The notes under the pieces are model-generated. The model saw only the letters and a program-made list of their open reading frames with translations. It did no database searches and was not told the DNA's origin. Below, one piece after another: positions 14,901 through 26,031 of a stretch of DNA of 64,000 nt. The stretch is from positions 71,856,682 to 71,920,681 of the forward strand of contig NC_086386.1 in the NCBI RefSeq assembly GCF_036588685.1, read 5' to 3'. This DNA is from Mytilus trossulus (Eukaryota; Mollusca; Bivalvia; Mytilida; Mytilidae). Each line of letters opens with the position of its first letter. Positions within the stretch are counted from its first letter, which is position 1. Made by a program: the position numbers and the translations under genes.

Positions 14901-17900
14901 ATATCTAAGTTTAACCATATCCAATCTATCAGTATTTCCCAAATCGTTTAAGATAGGGTTCTGATTCAAATATATTTGGTAATTGACCATACAATTCTCC
15001 ACTTGAAAAATTATTGATTACAGAAAACCATTGTTGTATAAACAGATCAAAAAGGTTTTTTTTCAAAAGAAATTCATTAAATTCAACATTGGAAGTTAAT
15101 ACTTTATTATTTTACATGTTGGAGTTATTACATTATACTTTAATTTTGAATGTAACGCGTCTTCTGATTGGCTGACGTTATTTTGTTATGAGCCCATAGA
15201 CATAATTTAGTCATGTGACCGTGACGTCATCAGCGTTTGTTCATGGTTTTGTACAGTTTAAAAAGGAATTTAGAATTAAATTATAAGAAATGACTGTCTA
15301 TTCAAAATAACATAAAAAATTTGGTACACACTGCTACGCGCGTTATTCAGTGTGCACCATTTTTTTTATGTTATTTCTTCATAAACAGAAAAAATATTGG
15401 TCATTCCTTAAAGAAAAACGAGATAAGAAATTGATAAGCAATTATACTGCAACTAGTCGTGTTTATTTCCTAAATATAGTAACAAAGCTATAGCCTGTAA
15501 TTCAGTGGTTGGCGCTTGTTTATTTGTTACATATTTGTTTTTCGTCAATTTTTTTTACATAAATGAGGCCGTTAGTTTTCTCGCTTGAAGTGTTTTACAT
15601 TGTCTTATCGGGGCCTGTCATAGCTGACTATATGCAATATGGGCTTTACTCATTGTTGAAGGCCGTACGGTGACCTATAATTGTTAATGTTTTTGTCATT
15701 TTGGTCTTTTGTGGATAGTTGTCTCATTGGCAATCATACCACATCTTCTTTTTATACTATATTTTGTATAATGCCAATTTCATCATTGAACAATTTCTCC
15801 ACAATCAGGGGTTCATTAAGGGATGAAAATAAGTTTAACATTTGTGTTACGATTTAAAAGGTTATCAACTTATTAATTTAAGTTGTAGTATAAAAACAAT
15901 ACTACGCCAATGTCAAAAAAATATCAACTTTTTTGTACTCGGCTCAAAACCGGAGAAGGGCTCGGTAGTACCTCGCCCTTCCCCAGTTTCTCAGTCTCAT
16001 ACAGAAAAGTTGATATTTTTTTGACATTGACCTAATATTGTATATTTATTTAGTTCGTGTTACTACAAAAAAGCCTGAATGATTGTTATTGCTTTTCAAA
16101 TTGTTTTATTACTTCAGTTTACAACTATTTTACTGTTTTTGATTCTAAGTCAGGCACTCGTACACATTGTATCAACTCAGGCCAAGGGGAGATAAATCAT
16201 ATCTATTTTTGAAAATATGAATTTATAACTAAGTATTAGGAACGCGGAAATAATCACAGTTTATAGAGGATAATATAATAGTTAATCGGTCGATCACTAT
16301 AGATAGCCGACGTATAAACATTAACCAGATATATTGAATTTAAAGTTAAGATAAGGGGTCTTATTTTGGACCTGAGTTCATTGTAGATTTTCCTATGAAA
16401 ATACTCTAACATATAGTTATAGAGATAATGAATTCTATTTACATTTTCCGTTTGTATCATTTAATTGCCCAATAAGGAATATAAACCTGAAAGACTATTA
16501 ACATAATAAGACGTCTTTAAAAAATGTGCCTCTTTTTTACATTTACAGTGTATATAGAAGTTGAATATATGAATTTGAAACCTGAATGACTTTTTACATA
16601 TGATACATCTTTAATGAATTTACATCTTTTTTTCTTACTTTTACAGAGAATCTAAACGATGAAAATATGAATTTAAAACCTGAATAACTATTTACATATA
16701 ATACATCTAAAATAAAATAACATTTTTATTTTCTATTTTCAGAGAAGGTAGAAGTTGAAAATATGAATTTGAAACCTAAATGACTACCTACATATGTACA
16801 TAATACATCTTTAATAAATTTACAGCTTCTTTTTTCATATTTACAGAGAATCTAACAGCTGAAAATATGAATTTGAAACCTGAATGGCTATAAGCATGTA
16901 ATACATCTTTTATTAAATTTACATCTTCTGTTTTTTTTTTATATTTACAGAGAATCTAGAAGTTGACAATATCAAATTGAAACCTGAATGACTATAAACA
17001 TTTGATGCGACTTTTTATAAATTAACACCTTCTTTTTTTACATTAACAGAGAATCTAGAAGCTGAAAATATGAATTTGAAATATGAACTTGATTCAGCTA
17101 AGAATAAAAGACAACTAGGAGGTAAGTTACCCCCTTAACCCCCTCCCAAAAAAAAAAAACCAAACCAAAACAACCCTAGCTTAGTAGCAGATCTAGACAC
17201 AAAAATATATACTAAATAGATATAAGAAATGTATGAGTGCTACTGAGATAACTCTCCCTCCAAGACACAATATATAAAAGTAAACCATTATAGGTCAAAG
17301 AACGGCCTTCAAGACTAAATAAATAATTTGATAGCTTTCATGCGCACAACATATGTTTTCTGATAGCCACATTAGATGCTAACAATTGCATGATATTATG
17401 AATCGGTTATTTACATGCAATATGTATCATGAATACCATGCCAATTCTAAATTAAAGTGGCTTCTATCTGAGCAATACCGAAGCAACGGCTACTTAAAAA
17501 GTGAAAATAATTGAGAGAAAATATTTCCCCACTCTGATAATAAAACAGAATTATACAGATGATAATAAAAACTATAACGACTTTAGAAAAGAACGAAACG
17601 AACTTTACACATTGTGTATTTTTTTATTTTACGAAAAGAGCAAAACGAATGTATCTTATTGTTCTGTTTTAGGAAAAGAACTTAACGTGCGCAACATATT
17701 GTTTTGTTTTACGAAAATAGCGAAACGAACTTAACATATTATTTTTTACAGAAGGAATTGGGTTCTACGCGAGGAGGAAACAAAGTGGGGCCCTAGGAGC
17801 TCAGCAGACTATAGTATTTGAACATATTCATGAAAATCATGGTAATGGTTACGACTCGCGTCAGGGACATTTTACAGCTCCGGTTTCCGGATTGTATCAA

Positions 17901-18137
17901 TTCTCCACAACAATATATTCTATGGATAATTATGGTGTTCATTGCGAAATGGTCAAGAATGGTCAGAATTTGGGTCAACTATTAGCTCCCGTTCCTGGCT
18001 ACGCATCTTCTACACTGAATGTTGTTATCTACTTGAGCGTCGGTGATCATGTTTGGGTCCGACATCTTGGCTCTGCAATAGAACGACTGAATGCAAATGA
18101 TTATTCTTCTTTTTCTGGCTTTCTTATTTCAGTATAA
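11991..18137 (+). CDS. C1q-domain secreted protein, three exons
   Basis: Secreted C1q-domain protein. In bivalves such proteins act as soluble pattern-recognition, lectin-like molecules that form trimers through the C1q head; that role here is inferred from the family. Exons: 11991-12135, 17050-17121 and 17752-18137 (TAA). All introns are phase 1 with GT/AG borders, and together they give exactly 200 residues. Exon 1 begins MLFLWIILTVGYSV, a signal peptide, then a helical segment (MNELATLRHDFNSLHSKY). Exon 2 continues a short coiled coil (ENLEAENMNLKYELDSA). Exon 3 is the C1q head, with GIGFYARR near its start, a GHFTAPVSGLYQFS core strand and the terminal SSFSGFLISV strand. There is no collagen region, as in most bivalve members. 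The 4.9-kb first intron is full of repeats. The frame is clean and the gene looks functional. Confidence 0.93.
12186..14413. mobile_element. Foldback (long-TIR) DNA element inside C1q intron 1
   Basis: Two arms of about 430 bp are inverted copies of each other: 12186-12609 and 13966-14413. The outer ends read ATCTACGTCATCACGCAGGG and its complement. The arms differ by scattered substitutions and small indels and enclose about 1.35 kb. The centre contains a copy of another dispersed mussel repeat (13098-13332) and no convincing transposase, so the element is probably non-autonomous. Target duplications are not clear. The right arm, read on the - strand, keeps an 83-codon open frame (14271-14020), whose counterpart in the left arm is only partly open. 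Confidence 0.8.
13098..13332 (+). repeat. Dispersed mussel repeat, family R4
   Basis: Starts with GGCAACAGTAGTATACCGCT-like sequence and matches, in reverse complement, the block at 63160-63600 (shared features include the 'CTTGGTACAAGACATTTTAA' stretch). It sits in the core of the foldback element. No function assigned. Confidence 0.65.
14455..14665 (+). repeat. Dispersed mussel repeat, family R3 (partial)
   Basis: Contains the family signatures AGGCATAGATTACCTTAGC and GATGAGTCTTTTGTAGACG followed by an ACGCGTCTGGCGTA core, shared with 34950-35310, 39590-39925, 54205-54550, 57793-58160 and 62905-63060. It abuts the right end of the foldback element. Confidence 0.7.
15305..15376. repeat. Short palindromic hairpin element
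   Basis: Arms 15305-15333 and 15348-15376 pair almost completely (left ends CACACTG, right starts CAGTGTG), separated by a 14-base GC-containing loop with ACGCGCG. The size and perfection suggest a tiny foldback MITE or the terminus of one. Confidence 0.75.
15585..15760 (-). repeat. Dispersed mussel repeat, family R1
   Basis: Reverse-oriented copy: the + strand reads AAGGCCGTACGGTGACCTAT and ends near the ATACCACATCTTC signature, the complement of the copies at 22715 and 41225. Confidence 0.75.
15908..16029. repeat. Hairpin element with 25-bp exact arms
   Basis: Left arm 15908-15932 and right arm 16005-16029 are exact inverted copies (core TGTCAAAAAAATATCAAC). Inside them a second GC-rich inverted pair, AGAAGGGC / GCCCTTC, adds to the stem. 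It lies within C1q intron 1. Confidence 0.8.
16540..17100 (+). repeat. Tandem decoy copies of C1q exon 2 acceptor and 5' half
   Basis: Five units of about 96-104 bp precede the real exon 2. Each consists of a pyrimidine tract, a (T/C)AG acceptor and exon-like sequence. The exon-like parts start at about 16549, 16647, 16743, 16847 and 16951; the true exon starts at 17050. Copies keep the ENLEVENMNLK-type coding start but then read CCTGAATGA or a close variant, which gives a stop after about 13 codons, and no splice donor follows. They are therefore pseudo-exons that duplicate only the acceptor and the first 35 or so coding bases plus intron. Confidence 0.85.
17180..17310 (+). repeat. Divergent R1 repeat fragment
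   Basis: Shows the TAAACCATTATAGGTCAAAG block and the following GAACGGCCTTCAAGAC block shared with the 10743 copy. It lies in C1q intron 2. Confidence 0.55.
17575..17742 (+). repeat. Short tandem repeat just before C1q exon 3
   Basis: Roughly four imperfect copies of a 50-60-base unit containing GAAAAGAACGAAACGAACTT-like sequence run up to the exon 3 acceptor at 17751. The final copy supplies the polypyrimidine tract. Confidence 0.6.
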
Positions 18138-18163
18138 ATAGGTGATACAGAGGTTTCTGTTTC

Positions 18164-18182
18164 AGAATAAATCAATAAAATT
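18164..18182 (+). terminator. Probable polyadenylation signals of the C1q gene
   Basis: Overlapping AATAAA-type hexamers (AATAAATCAATAAA) occur about 30 bases after the stop codon. A very short 3'UTR is plausible; assigned by position. Confidence 0.5.
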
Positions 18183-18183
18183 C

Positions 18184-18579
18184 TTGATTGCCGAATTACT
18201 TCCTATCAGATGTTAGTGAGTTTAAGAAACAATATAATTGAAAAGCAAAATAAGAAAACAAGTACTATAAACTAATACAGTTTGGCTTTTTGTTTTGTAA
18301 TTGCCATTTGTCTTATTCATACATTACACCTCATTGACGCAGATACAGTTTAATGCATCAACAGTGCTAAACAAAATTCTATACTGAAAAAATAAAACCA
18401 AACGTATGAATTTGATATATAATAATAGTTTGTTTCTGCTCTTTGGGCGGGTTAGACTCATTCCACTTTTCCATTCACAATTTTAAAAATAAATATCATC
18501 TTAAAAACCAATGAAAAATTATATACAGGAGCTTTTTCTTATTATTGACATCTAAAATATATCAGTCATTGATTGTTAA
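18184..18579. other. Intergenic DNA between the C1q gene and the P-like transposon
   Basis: AT-rich sequence in which I see no gene, repeat family or structured element. Its last eight bases (18572-18579, ATTGTTAA) are the left target-site duplicate of the transposon. Confidence 0.5.
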
Positions 18580-19157
18580 CACAGGTATTTGGGGCATGGA
18601 CCCCCCTTTTTTGTACCTCATTAAAAAAAAATATTGTTTATTGTTTTTTTATTTATTTACAATATTCTACAATTTATAAACATATATCAAGTCTCAACAA
18701 TCCATTGCAAGTCGATTACAATAACTTTTTTACTATCCATACGAGCCCCAAGTGAAAAAAGAAGAAGGTAATTACCTTCGATGAATGACCTACTTTCACT
18801 TTGGAGGATCAGGTCAGGAAATCGATAAAAATTTCATATAAAAACTCACTTACTTTTCATAAAAAATACATCCTTAGATTCCTGAGATATTTTTCTCGAC
18901 GTTTAAATAGGTTACATGGTGATCTGCGACGGTTTTGTGTCTTGTTTTACTGATTTTGTTCTACAATTGTCGTCCGTTTGAACCTCGATTCCCGGAAGTG
19001 AAAATACAGCGCCATCTGCGTGGTCTTTCGCTATGTTCTATTACTCCGTTTGACTAAACTGCTTCCCTGTTTTTGTTTACCAGTTTTGCAGATGGGTTCC
19101 GAATGCAATGTAGCTATAAGAAAAGGTAAGAGATATTCGATTAAAGTATTTTTGGCG
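18580..19157 (+). repeat. Left terminal inverted repeat of the P-like transposon
   Basis: Matches the complement of 26032-26611 over its whole length with scattered substitutions and short homopolymer indels. Near the inner end it holds TTTTGCAG, then an ATG at 19092, about 34 bases of open sequence and AAAAG followed by GTAAGA. This looks like a splice acceptor, mini-exon and splice donor. It probably also contains the promoter for the helicase-side gene, since that ORF starts 22 bases inside the repeat boundary. Confidence 0.92.
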
Positions 19158-19179
19158 AAAAGTACGGGAAATTTCTAAA

Positions 19180-22100
19180 ATGTTTGACGAAGATCAAATT
19201 GAAGCATTTAATTTAATCAAGGATGGCCACAATCTAATTGTAAGTGGACAAGCCGGAGCTGGCAAAACATTCCTTATTAAAAAAGCTGTTAAATATTTAA
19301 GAAAACATCAAAGAAAGGCAGAAATCGTGTGTTCTACTGGCATTGCTGCTATACATTTTTCCGACTTGGGAGCACAAACCTTACATCGATGGGCAGGAAT
19401 TGAAGATGGTAGGCATATGAATCAAAACTTACTGCATCTCACTGAAACAGATGAAAGATTTATTTCTGTTAAGAAGATTTTTCTCAATGTTGATGTTCTT
19501 TTTATAGACGAAATTTCTATGATTAGTTTCAAAGTTCTTAATCAAGTGGAATTTTTAATTAGAAATGTGAGGAAATCAGATCAATACTTTGGTGGTGCTC
19601 AAATTGTATTAGTAGGGGATTTTTACCAGCTCCCCCTGTACCAAATGAACTTTTAGGTGATCCTGGAAACCATATATGCATTGTTTTAGAATTAGTTGGT
19701 TTAATGACTGTTTTCCTCATCAAATTATTTTACATTTGATCCATCGTCAAAGCGACCATACTCTTATTAAATGCATTAATGAATTGGAAATTGGCAATCC
19801 GTCAGATGAGACTTTAACATTTTTAAACTCACTGAATAGACCCACTGAAAATGAACATAATGCTGTGCAACTTTTTGCCAGGAATTTAGATGTTGACTTA
19901 TTTAATTATAACAAATCGCAGTCAATCCCAGGAGATTTAAAAGTATACAATGCAATAGATCAAGGGTCTGAACATTATTTAAACAAGATGTTAGCTCCAA
20001 AAAATCTAGGAATTAAAAATGATTGTAGTATTATGTTGGTAAAGAACCTTAGTGAATCCTTAGTAAATGGTTTACGTGGAAAAGTTACTAAATTATATGC
20101 CAAATCTGTTGATGTTGAATTTATGATAGATGATAAGTCTGTAACTACTAATGTAACAGCAACAGACTTTACTGTGTTTGACCCGGTTGATAAAACTGTT
20201 TTAGCAAAGCGAACTCAGCTACCATTAAAATTAGCATGTGCTATGACTATACACAAGGCACAGGGAATGACTTTGAAAAATTTAGTAGTAAATTGTGAAA
20301 ATTCCAGTCAACCTGGTCAAGTAGGGGTTGCTGTCGGAAGAGCCGAAAGTGTTGAAGGACTTCGAGTATTAAACTTTAAAAAAGTAGTATGTAAGAAACA
20401 TCCTGTCCATGTGACAAACTTTTATAGCAGTTTCACATTAGGTATCATTTACAAGGACTTGACATGCTGCCGAGGTAAAAAAGATACTAAATCTGTTGAG
20501 GATCATGATGATTCACCTCCTGCTCCACCAGATACTAGCGTTTGTGTTAATGAGTATGCAGACTCAGATTTTTCGGACAGTGAAATAGAACATTTGGATT
20601 TTCTAGATTCCTTCATTGCAGATAACGTATTAACTGAAGGACAAGCATGCTCTCCGTCAAAATTGGCGTTAGACAAAATAATTACTGAGTTCATTGACAC
20701 TCCCCTTGAAAATGACATTTCATTATTCCAAAAATTAATTTTATGTAATTATGAACACTTTGATGAATGGTTTGAACTACAAAATTCACTTATTTAAAGA
20801 TATTGGACTAAACTGTTTTCCTGAAGGGAGTTTAAAATATTCTGCTAAATTTCAGAATGACTTCTTTGTAAAATTTAACATGTATATCACCTCAGATGAT
20901 TATAAAGAAATTACATTAAAACTACTTACAAAGTATGGATTGAGTGCAAATGGGCCCTACTATCAGTGTTTGACATCTATTCTATTTTATCTTGAAAATA
21001 AACTGTTTAAGACTTTGTCTACTCATCTCCAGCTTCAACCTCCTGAACATTTACCAAAACTGACTGTTGATGATGGCTTATGTGTAGCTGCAAGAGGCAA
21101 AATTAGATATGTTAGTGGTTATGTTATAGCAAAACTGAAGCATAAAATGTCTGTAAAAATTAGAAATGCAATTTTTTCTGAAGGAATGGAATCTAAAATA
21201 ACTAAATTACAAATGCAGTTAAAATTATTTAATTCCCTATCAACATCTTACAATGAACTTCAGCTTAACTCAAGTGATGTTGAGAGTTTAGATGAAACTA
21301 AAAGAAAACAAAATTTGAGAGAAGGTTTAACCAATATAACTGACAATGCCTTCACTTTATTCACTAAATTAGAACTTTTGTGTAGAAACAGCCTTACACA
21401 TGGCAGTCTTGTTCAGCATGGAAAATACCTGTTTAGTAATGTGAAAGAACAAATTATTAAAGATAAAGACCTGTTTGAACTTTGGAGTATAACACTTACA
21501 AAAGCTAGATCTTCCTCAGAAGGTGAATATGAATGTGACATTATTAAAACTTTGTCTTCATTAGTACAACAATGTGTGGAGTATATTGAAATTTTTAATG
21601 CGGTTGTGGATTAATTCATAAAAGTTGCATTTAGTCAATTTCGTCCAGATTATCTTCAGTTTCTGAAGAAAGAGAAAGGATAAGCCTTAAGGAAAAAGGT
21701 CATTGAGAAATCTAAAAAATCTGTCAAAGCTTTTAATATGCAGTTCTTTCAAGATGATAAATCAGATGGAAAAACAGTTTCCCACCTTCGTCTCAAATCT
21801 GAACTTTTTGAAAACTCAAATTTTTTAACCGAAAAGACTTTTACTAAAAAGGATTTGCTTTTATTCTGCAAAATTTATAACGTCACAGTGTCTTCGTCCA
21901 ATAAGAAGAATGATATTAGTTCTGTGCTTAGCAATGTTATTTTGAATATTGATAGCATACCTTGTGAGGTGAATGAAAGTGACATCAGTCAGCTGCATGT
22001 CAGTGAGTCAGTTGAAACTGTTGATTTAATACAGTCTGACCAATCTGTTCAACAATCTGGACCATCTCTAATACTGGATATGTTGATACCAGGACCATCC

Positions 22101-22512
22101 ATTGTAGATGATCAAACACCAGGACCTAGCACTGAAACACCACACTCTCCTTCTAACACTTCAGCCACACATACCTGTATTACTGATTCTTGTCCTGAGG
22201 CTTCAGTACTCCCACCTATATCAAAACAATCAAGAAAAAGAAAATTAGTTGGAAAAAGCAAGGGAAAAGGAAAGGGAAAAGGAAAGGGTAAGGGAAAAGG
22301 AAAGGGGAAAGTGAAAAAAATCACATTTGAACATGACGAATCAGATGATCAATGTGCCATTTGTAATTTCATACAGGGAAGGAGAAGATTGGATTTGCTG
22401 TGATGTTTGTGGGTTGTGGTTTCACAGAAATTGTGTTAATCTACAAGATGAAACTGAGTGGACTAATTACACAGAAGATGGTGAACAGTTAACTTGTCCC
22501 CTTTGTCAGTAA
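19180..22512 (+). pseudogene. Broken PIF1-like helicase with SAP-like and PHD-finger tail
   Basis: Transposon-borne helicase gene. Motif order: Walker A GQAGAGKTFL (about residue 27), a CSTGIAA motif, Walker B VLFIDEISM and motif III VLVGDFYQLP, ending in frame at 19656; the helicase resumes in another frame at 19676 with LIHRQSD, LPLKLACAMTIHKAQGMTL and VAVGRAES, the SF1 motifs of PIF1/RecD2-type helicases. A further segment (20751-21614) contains GKIRYVSGYVIAKLK. It is followed, in the same frame but after two TAA codons (21612 and 21681), by a SAP-like stretch (KKDLLLFCKIYNVTVSSS), a (KG)n basic tract at about 22255-22315 and a PHD finger. The PHD runs CAIC, then after a frameshift near 22370 WICCDVCGLWFH and a final CPLC. 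Lesions: two shifts between about 19632 and 19676, one near 20780, two stops, and one shift near 22370. One original gene is inferred, not proven. Confidence 0.85.
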
Positions 22513-22714
22513 TTAGGTAAGTTGATTTAAATTGGAGAAGTAATGTAATGAAATCCAACTTATTTAATTGCTAGAAAATGATTGATTGTTGAGTGCTTAA
22601 ATTCCAGTTGCAAATATGTCATATATAGAAATTAATTTATTGCTAAGGTTCATGTAGCTGGGGTGTCTAAGTGCTTTCTTTCACTTCTATAATAGTCATC
22701 TGGTCAATATATAA

Positions 22715-22860
22715 AAAAGAAGATGTGGTATGATTGCCAATGAGTCAACTGTCCACAAGAGACCAACATGACACTGCTGACATTAACAACTATAGGTCAC
22801 CGTACGGCCTTCAACAATGATCAAAGCCCATACCGTATAGTCAGCTATAAAATGCATACA
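22715..22860 (+). repeat. R1 repeat inserted within the P-like transposon
   Basis: Begins AAAAAAGAAGATGTGGTATG and contains GGTCACCGTACGGCCTTCAA, as in the copy at 41225. It lies between the two converging transposon genes, so it inserted after the transposon formed. Confidence 0.8.
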
Positions 22861-23563
22861 TATATATAATTTCAAATTTCAATATTAAAACTTGGGAACA
22901 ATTTTTTTTTTTTTTTTTAACTTAAAATACATCCAAATTAATTAATTCTTGGTTAAAGAAGGGTTTAAATAAAGGAAACATAATATTTCCTCACTTGGGA
23001 AACATTTAATGATAGAATAGACTAAGTTTTATTGCTTTCCAAAATTACTTCTGAAATATGAAATACAAATAGGGGGGGGGGCATACTCAGTTGTTCTTAT
23101 TTTATTGAGAAAATAAAAATAATTGTTCTATGTACCTTAATCAAAGCACTGACAATCACGACAATGGTAATTAGACGGGTATTTTTAACAATGGGTCTCC
23201 CTCTTTAGTATGCAAGGTAGTAAGATGGTTCCCACTGTTGAATAACAACAATATGTTCAATTATGATCACAAGTACAATGTATCTATCATAAAGTATTTT
23301 TGTCATTATATATATTTAAAACAGGTGCAGTGGACCTAAAAATGGAGGAAAAAACCCCACCAAAAATGCATATATGTGAGGTCGTTAGACCATTGTTGAA
23401 GACCTATGTTCAATATATGTTGTTTTTGAATTGTTTGTGTTGTCTGGTTGCTGTCTCCTTAAAATTTAACACCACATCTGGTTGTATTTATAAGAATGTA
23501 ATTTGTTTTTTGTCTCTTTGAACGTTACCCAATATCTGATTTAATTGTCTAGATTTCTTGATT
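22861..23563. other. Gap between the converging transposon genes
   Basis: No protein homology was recognised. It contains poly-T and poly-G runs and should hold the 3' ends of both transposon transcripts. Confidence 0.4.
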
Positions 23564-25961
23564 TTAATTTACCTTTTTCTTTAACTGTAGAGACATGTTA
23601 CATGATTCTTCTACACCTCCTGCGTTAGATTTTTTTGAAATCGCATGTTGTCCCAAAATAACAGAATTTACTGTATTACAGTACCCCAAATATGTGGGGT
23701 TGGTAATTGCCCCATTGTGTAACGTCCTCTGTTGACAAAACATGTTTTCCACAACATCACTATTTACTCTACTCGCAATTATAGACGCATGTGAATTCTT
23801 AAGTTTATACTTGCACAATTCATCAAATCCCATGATACAGGATACAATGTCCTGTCTAGTTTGATAAGAAATTATATGTTTTGCTTGTTTGTTATTGTAT
23901 GGTCATTTATAACACTCTTTTCCCAATGAATAAACCAATCTAATACCTCTTGATTTTCGGCTTACCGATGATCATCGGCATCAATTATTGGCCTTGGATC
24001 ACGGAAATTGCTGATTATGATGCTGGTATGTTTGATAAGTTCGATAGTTGCATTCAGTGTATCATTTTTCTTTTGGCTTTCTTTGTATACTTGCATTAAA
24101 TGTAACACATCTTTATTTAAGATGTCCTCCGCCAAATGATTTCTCATTTTACTTTCAGATGTCAAAAAAATGTGTTCCTGTGTGAGCTTCCTGTAGATTG
24201 GAAATGGATTTTGAAGATCCCACAGGTAGGCGTCCTTAAAATGGTTCCATTCAATGAACTTGTCATTAGCTTTCAAATGTTTTTTGCAAAATGCAGCAGT
24301 TCCACTTTTAGAGACATTATTTCTGATTTTTTTTATAACATGGGAAAATTCCATGATAAAAAACAGTTTCTGACAAGTTACATTGTATACATTTTGAAAA
24401 GAACATGTGATAGGGTTAGCAGAATCAAATCCAGGTAGCAGAAGTTTCATCATGTCTCTATTACTTTGAGCCCCATCTGTGCTTACATACTCAATACAGA
24501 AACCAAACATTGACAACATGTGAACAGATTTCCAAAGTAATAAATAGAGCTCATAACCAGTTGCTGTGGTGTTAGGGAAATGAGCAAACGGAAATCGAAA
24601 ACCAGCTAAACCTAAAAACACTAGCTGTAACACATGAGTCGCAAGAGTCCTGTCTCTTTTACCAGTTTTCGTGTTTTCGAACACAATTGAATCTGGTGTA
24701 CACTCGGTAAAACCTATGAGTTCAATATCACCATTTCGTTTTCTAAACTGTAAATCTGGTTGAATGGACATCTCATCTATCATAAGACCTCCTTTTTAGC
24801 CCTCTGGTGGAATGTTTTTGATTTTAGCCTCATTTGCCATCCAATGCAGGATTTCTTTGTTTATTCCACTTTTTTGTTCAACAGAATTTTTATATCGTTG
24901 CAAAAGATTGTGGGATGGTAAAATTAAAAAATTGCTATTCCTTAGCTCAATATAACCTTTCGGGCTTCGCCACCACAGTGTCAAACACAGTCTTATAATT
25001 TCTTTATTCCACCTTCTCCCAAAAGGATGGCGCTCTAAAGCCATCTTTTGAGAAAAAAAAATGTTTGCATTTTAACAGAACAATCTGGAAATTTTTTATT
25101 AAATATTTCGGTCATGTCAGCATTATCACCCTCATTTAAAGTTACTTCTTCACTAACCTCGTTATCTTTATTTTCATTTATTTTAGATTTTTTTCAAGAG
25201 GTAATTCAGTACAGCTAGCATTTTCCTTTTCCTTTTCTGGAGAACATTTTTTTTTAACAGAAATAGCACAAATGTGAAGCAACATTTGATGTTTTGAATG
25301 GTAAAAGTATTTTACATGATTTTGACCTTAAACGAATTGTTTTTGAGTTTTCATCTCCAACAATAGACACATGCTCTTTGTATACAGAAACATCTGGTTG
25401 AATATGACTGCCATCAACAGCCGGAAAACCACTACAAAAATTTAATTGTCTAACAGTTTTAAACACAGAATGATTTGACATGTGTAAATAACTGTTATTT
25501 TCAATACTTAATTCATCAAACTTAATTGTCTTTCCTTTTGCAATTATGAACCATTGACCGTTGGATTCAAATTTTATTTCAATCATGAATCTGTTGCCAT
25601 TTATGATTTCCTTTGTGAAATAACCAAGCAATATTTTATCTGGGAGTCTTGATATTACAAAAAAGTCATTTGGCACAATAGAAACTATGTTTTTAAATTC
25701 TAAAGAATTTGTTTCGGACAGTGTACGCCATGACTGTCCATAATAAACCTGAGTTGTCTTGCTCCAGTCATCTTGACACCTTTTTTTCTTTTTTGTGACA
25801 TCCCTGAATATTTGTACAATACAATTTCCAATAGCTGCACTGGCCACTGGTAAGCAGTATTTTTTCTTAATTTCATTAAGATCAACATAATTACTAGTAT
25901 CACTGCATTTCTCTATGTTATCAATTAACCTAGAGTGTAGCTTTGTTTGATCAGAAGACAT
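23564..25961 (-). pseudogene. Broken P/THAP9-type transposase
   Basis: Transposase of the hAT-like RNase H class related to Drosophila P and vertebrate THAP9, responsible for cutting at the inverted repeats. Reading from the right: 25961-25254 is the N-terminal domain, ending in a SKSCKILLP...CYFC cysteine pattern. 25044-24796 carries RSPKGYIELRNSNFLILPS, the family's conserved helix-turn block. 24783-23962 starts MIDEMSIQ (first catalytic Asp), then FPFAHFPNT and STDGAQSNRDMMKLL (second Asp). 23833-23564 contains NSDVVENMFCQQR (catalytic Glu) and NPTYLGY. Breaks: a frameshift near a poly-T run at about 25058-25064 and stops upstream of it; an in-frame TAA at 24796-24798; stops and a frame change between 23962 and 23833. 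No THAP zinc finger was recognised. All three acidic catalytic positions are still present. Confidence 0.85.
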
Positions 25962-26031
25962 CTTAATAAACACCTTTTCACAAAAACCAAGTTTTATGTT
26001 TATAACCTTTTTTTTTGGATTTGTAAAAGTC

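Larger units (their letters stand above)
14666..16529. other. Intronic repeat-rich DNA of the C1q gene
   Basis: No exon was recognised. It holds two perfect-stem hairpin elements (15305-15376 and 15908-16029) and a minus-oriented R1 repeat at 15585-15760. The rest is AT-rich intron. Confidence 0.5.

Noticed and set aside
18572..18590. Helitron-type ends for the helicase-bearing unit, because PIF1 helicases are typical of Helitrons
   Set aside because: No Rep/HUH motif, no hairpin plus CTRR end, and instead long inverted repeats with an 8-bp target duplication and a P-type transposase.
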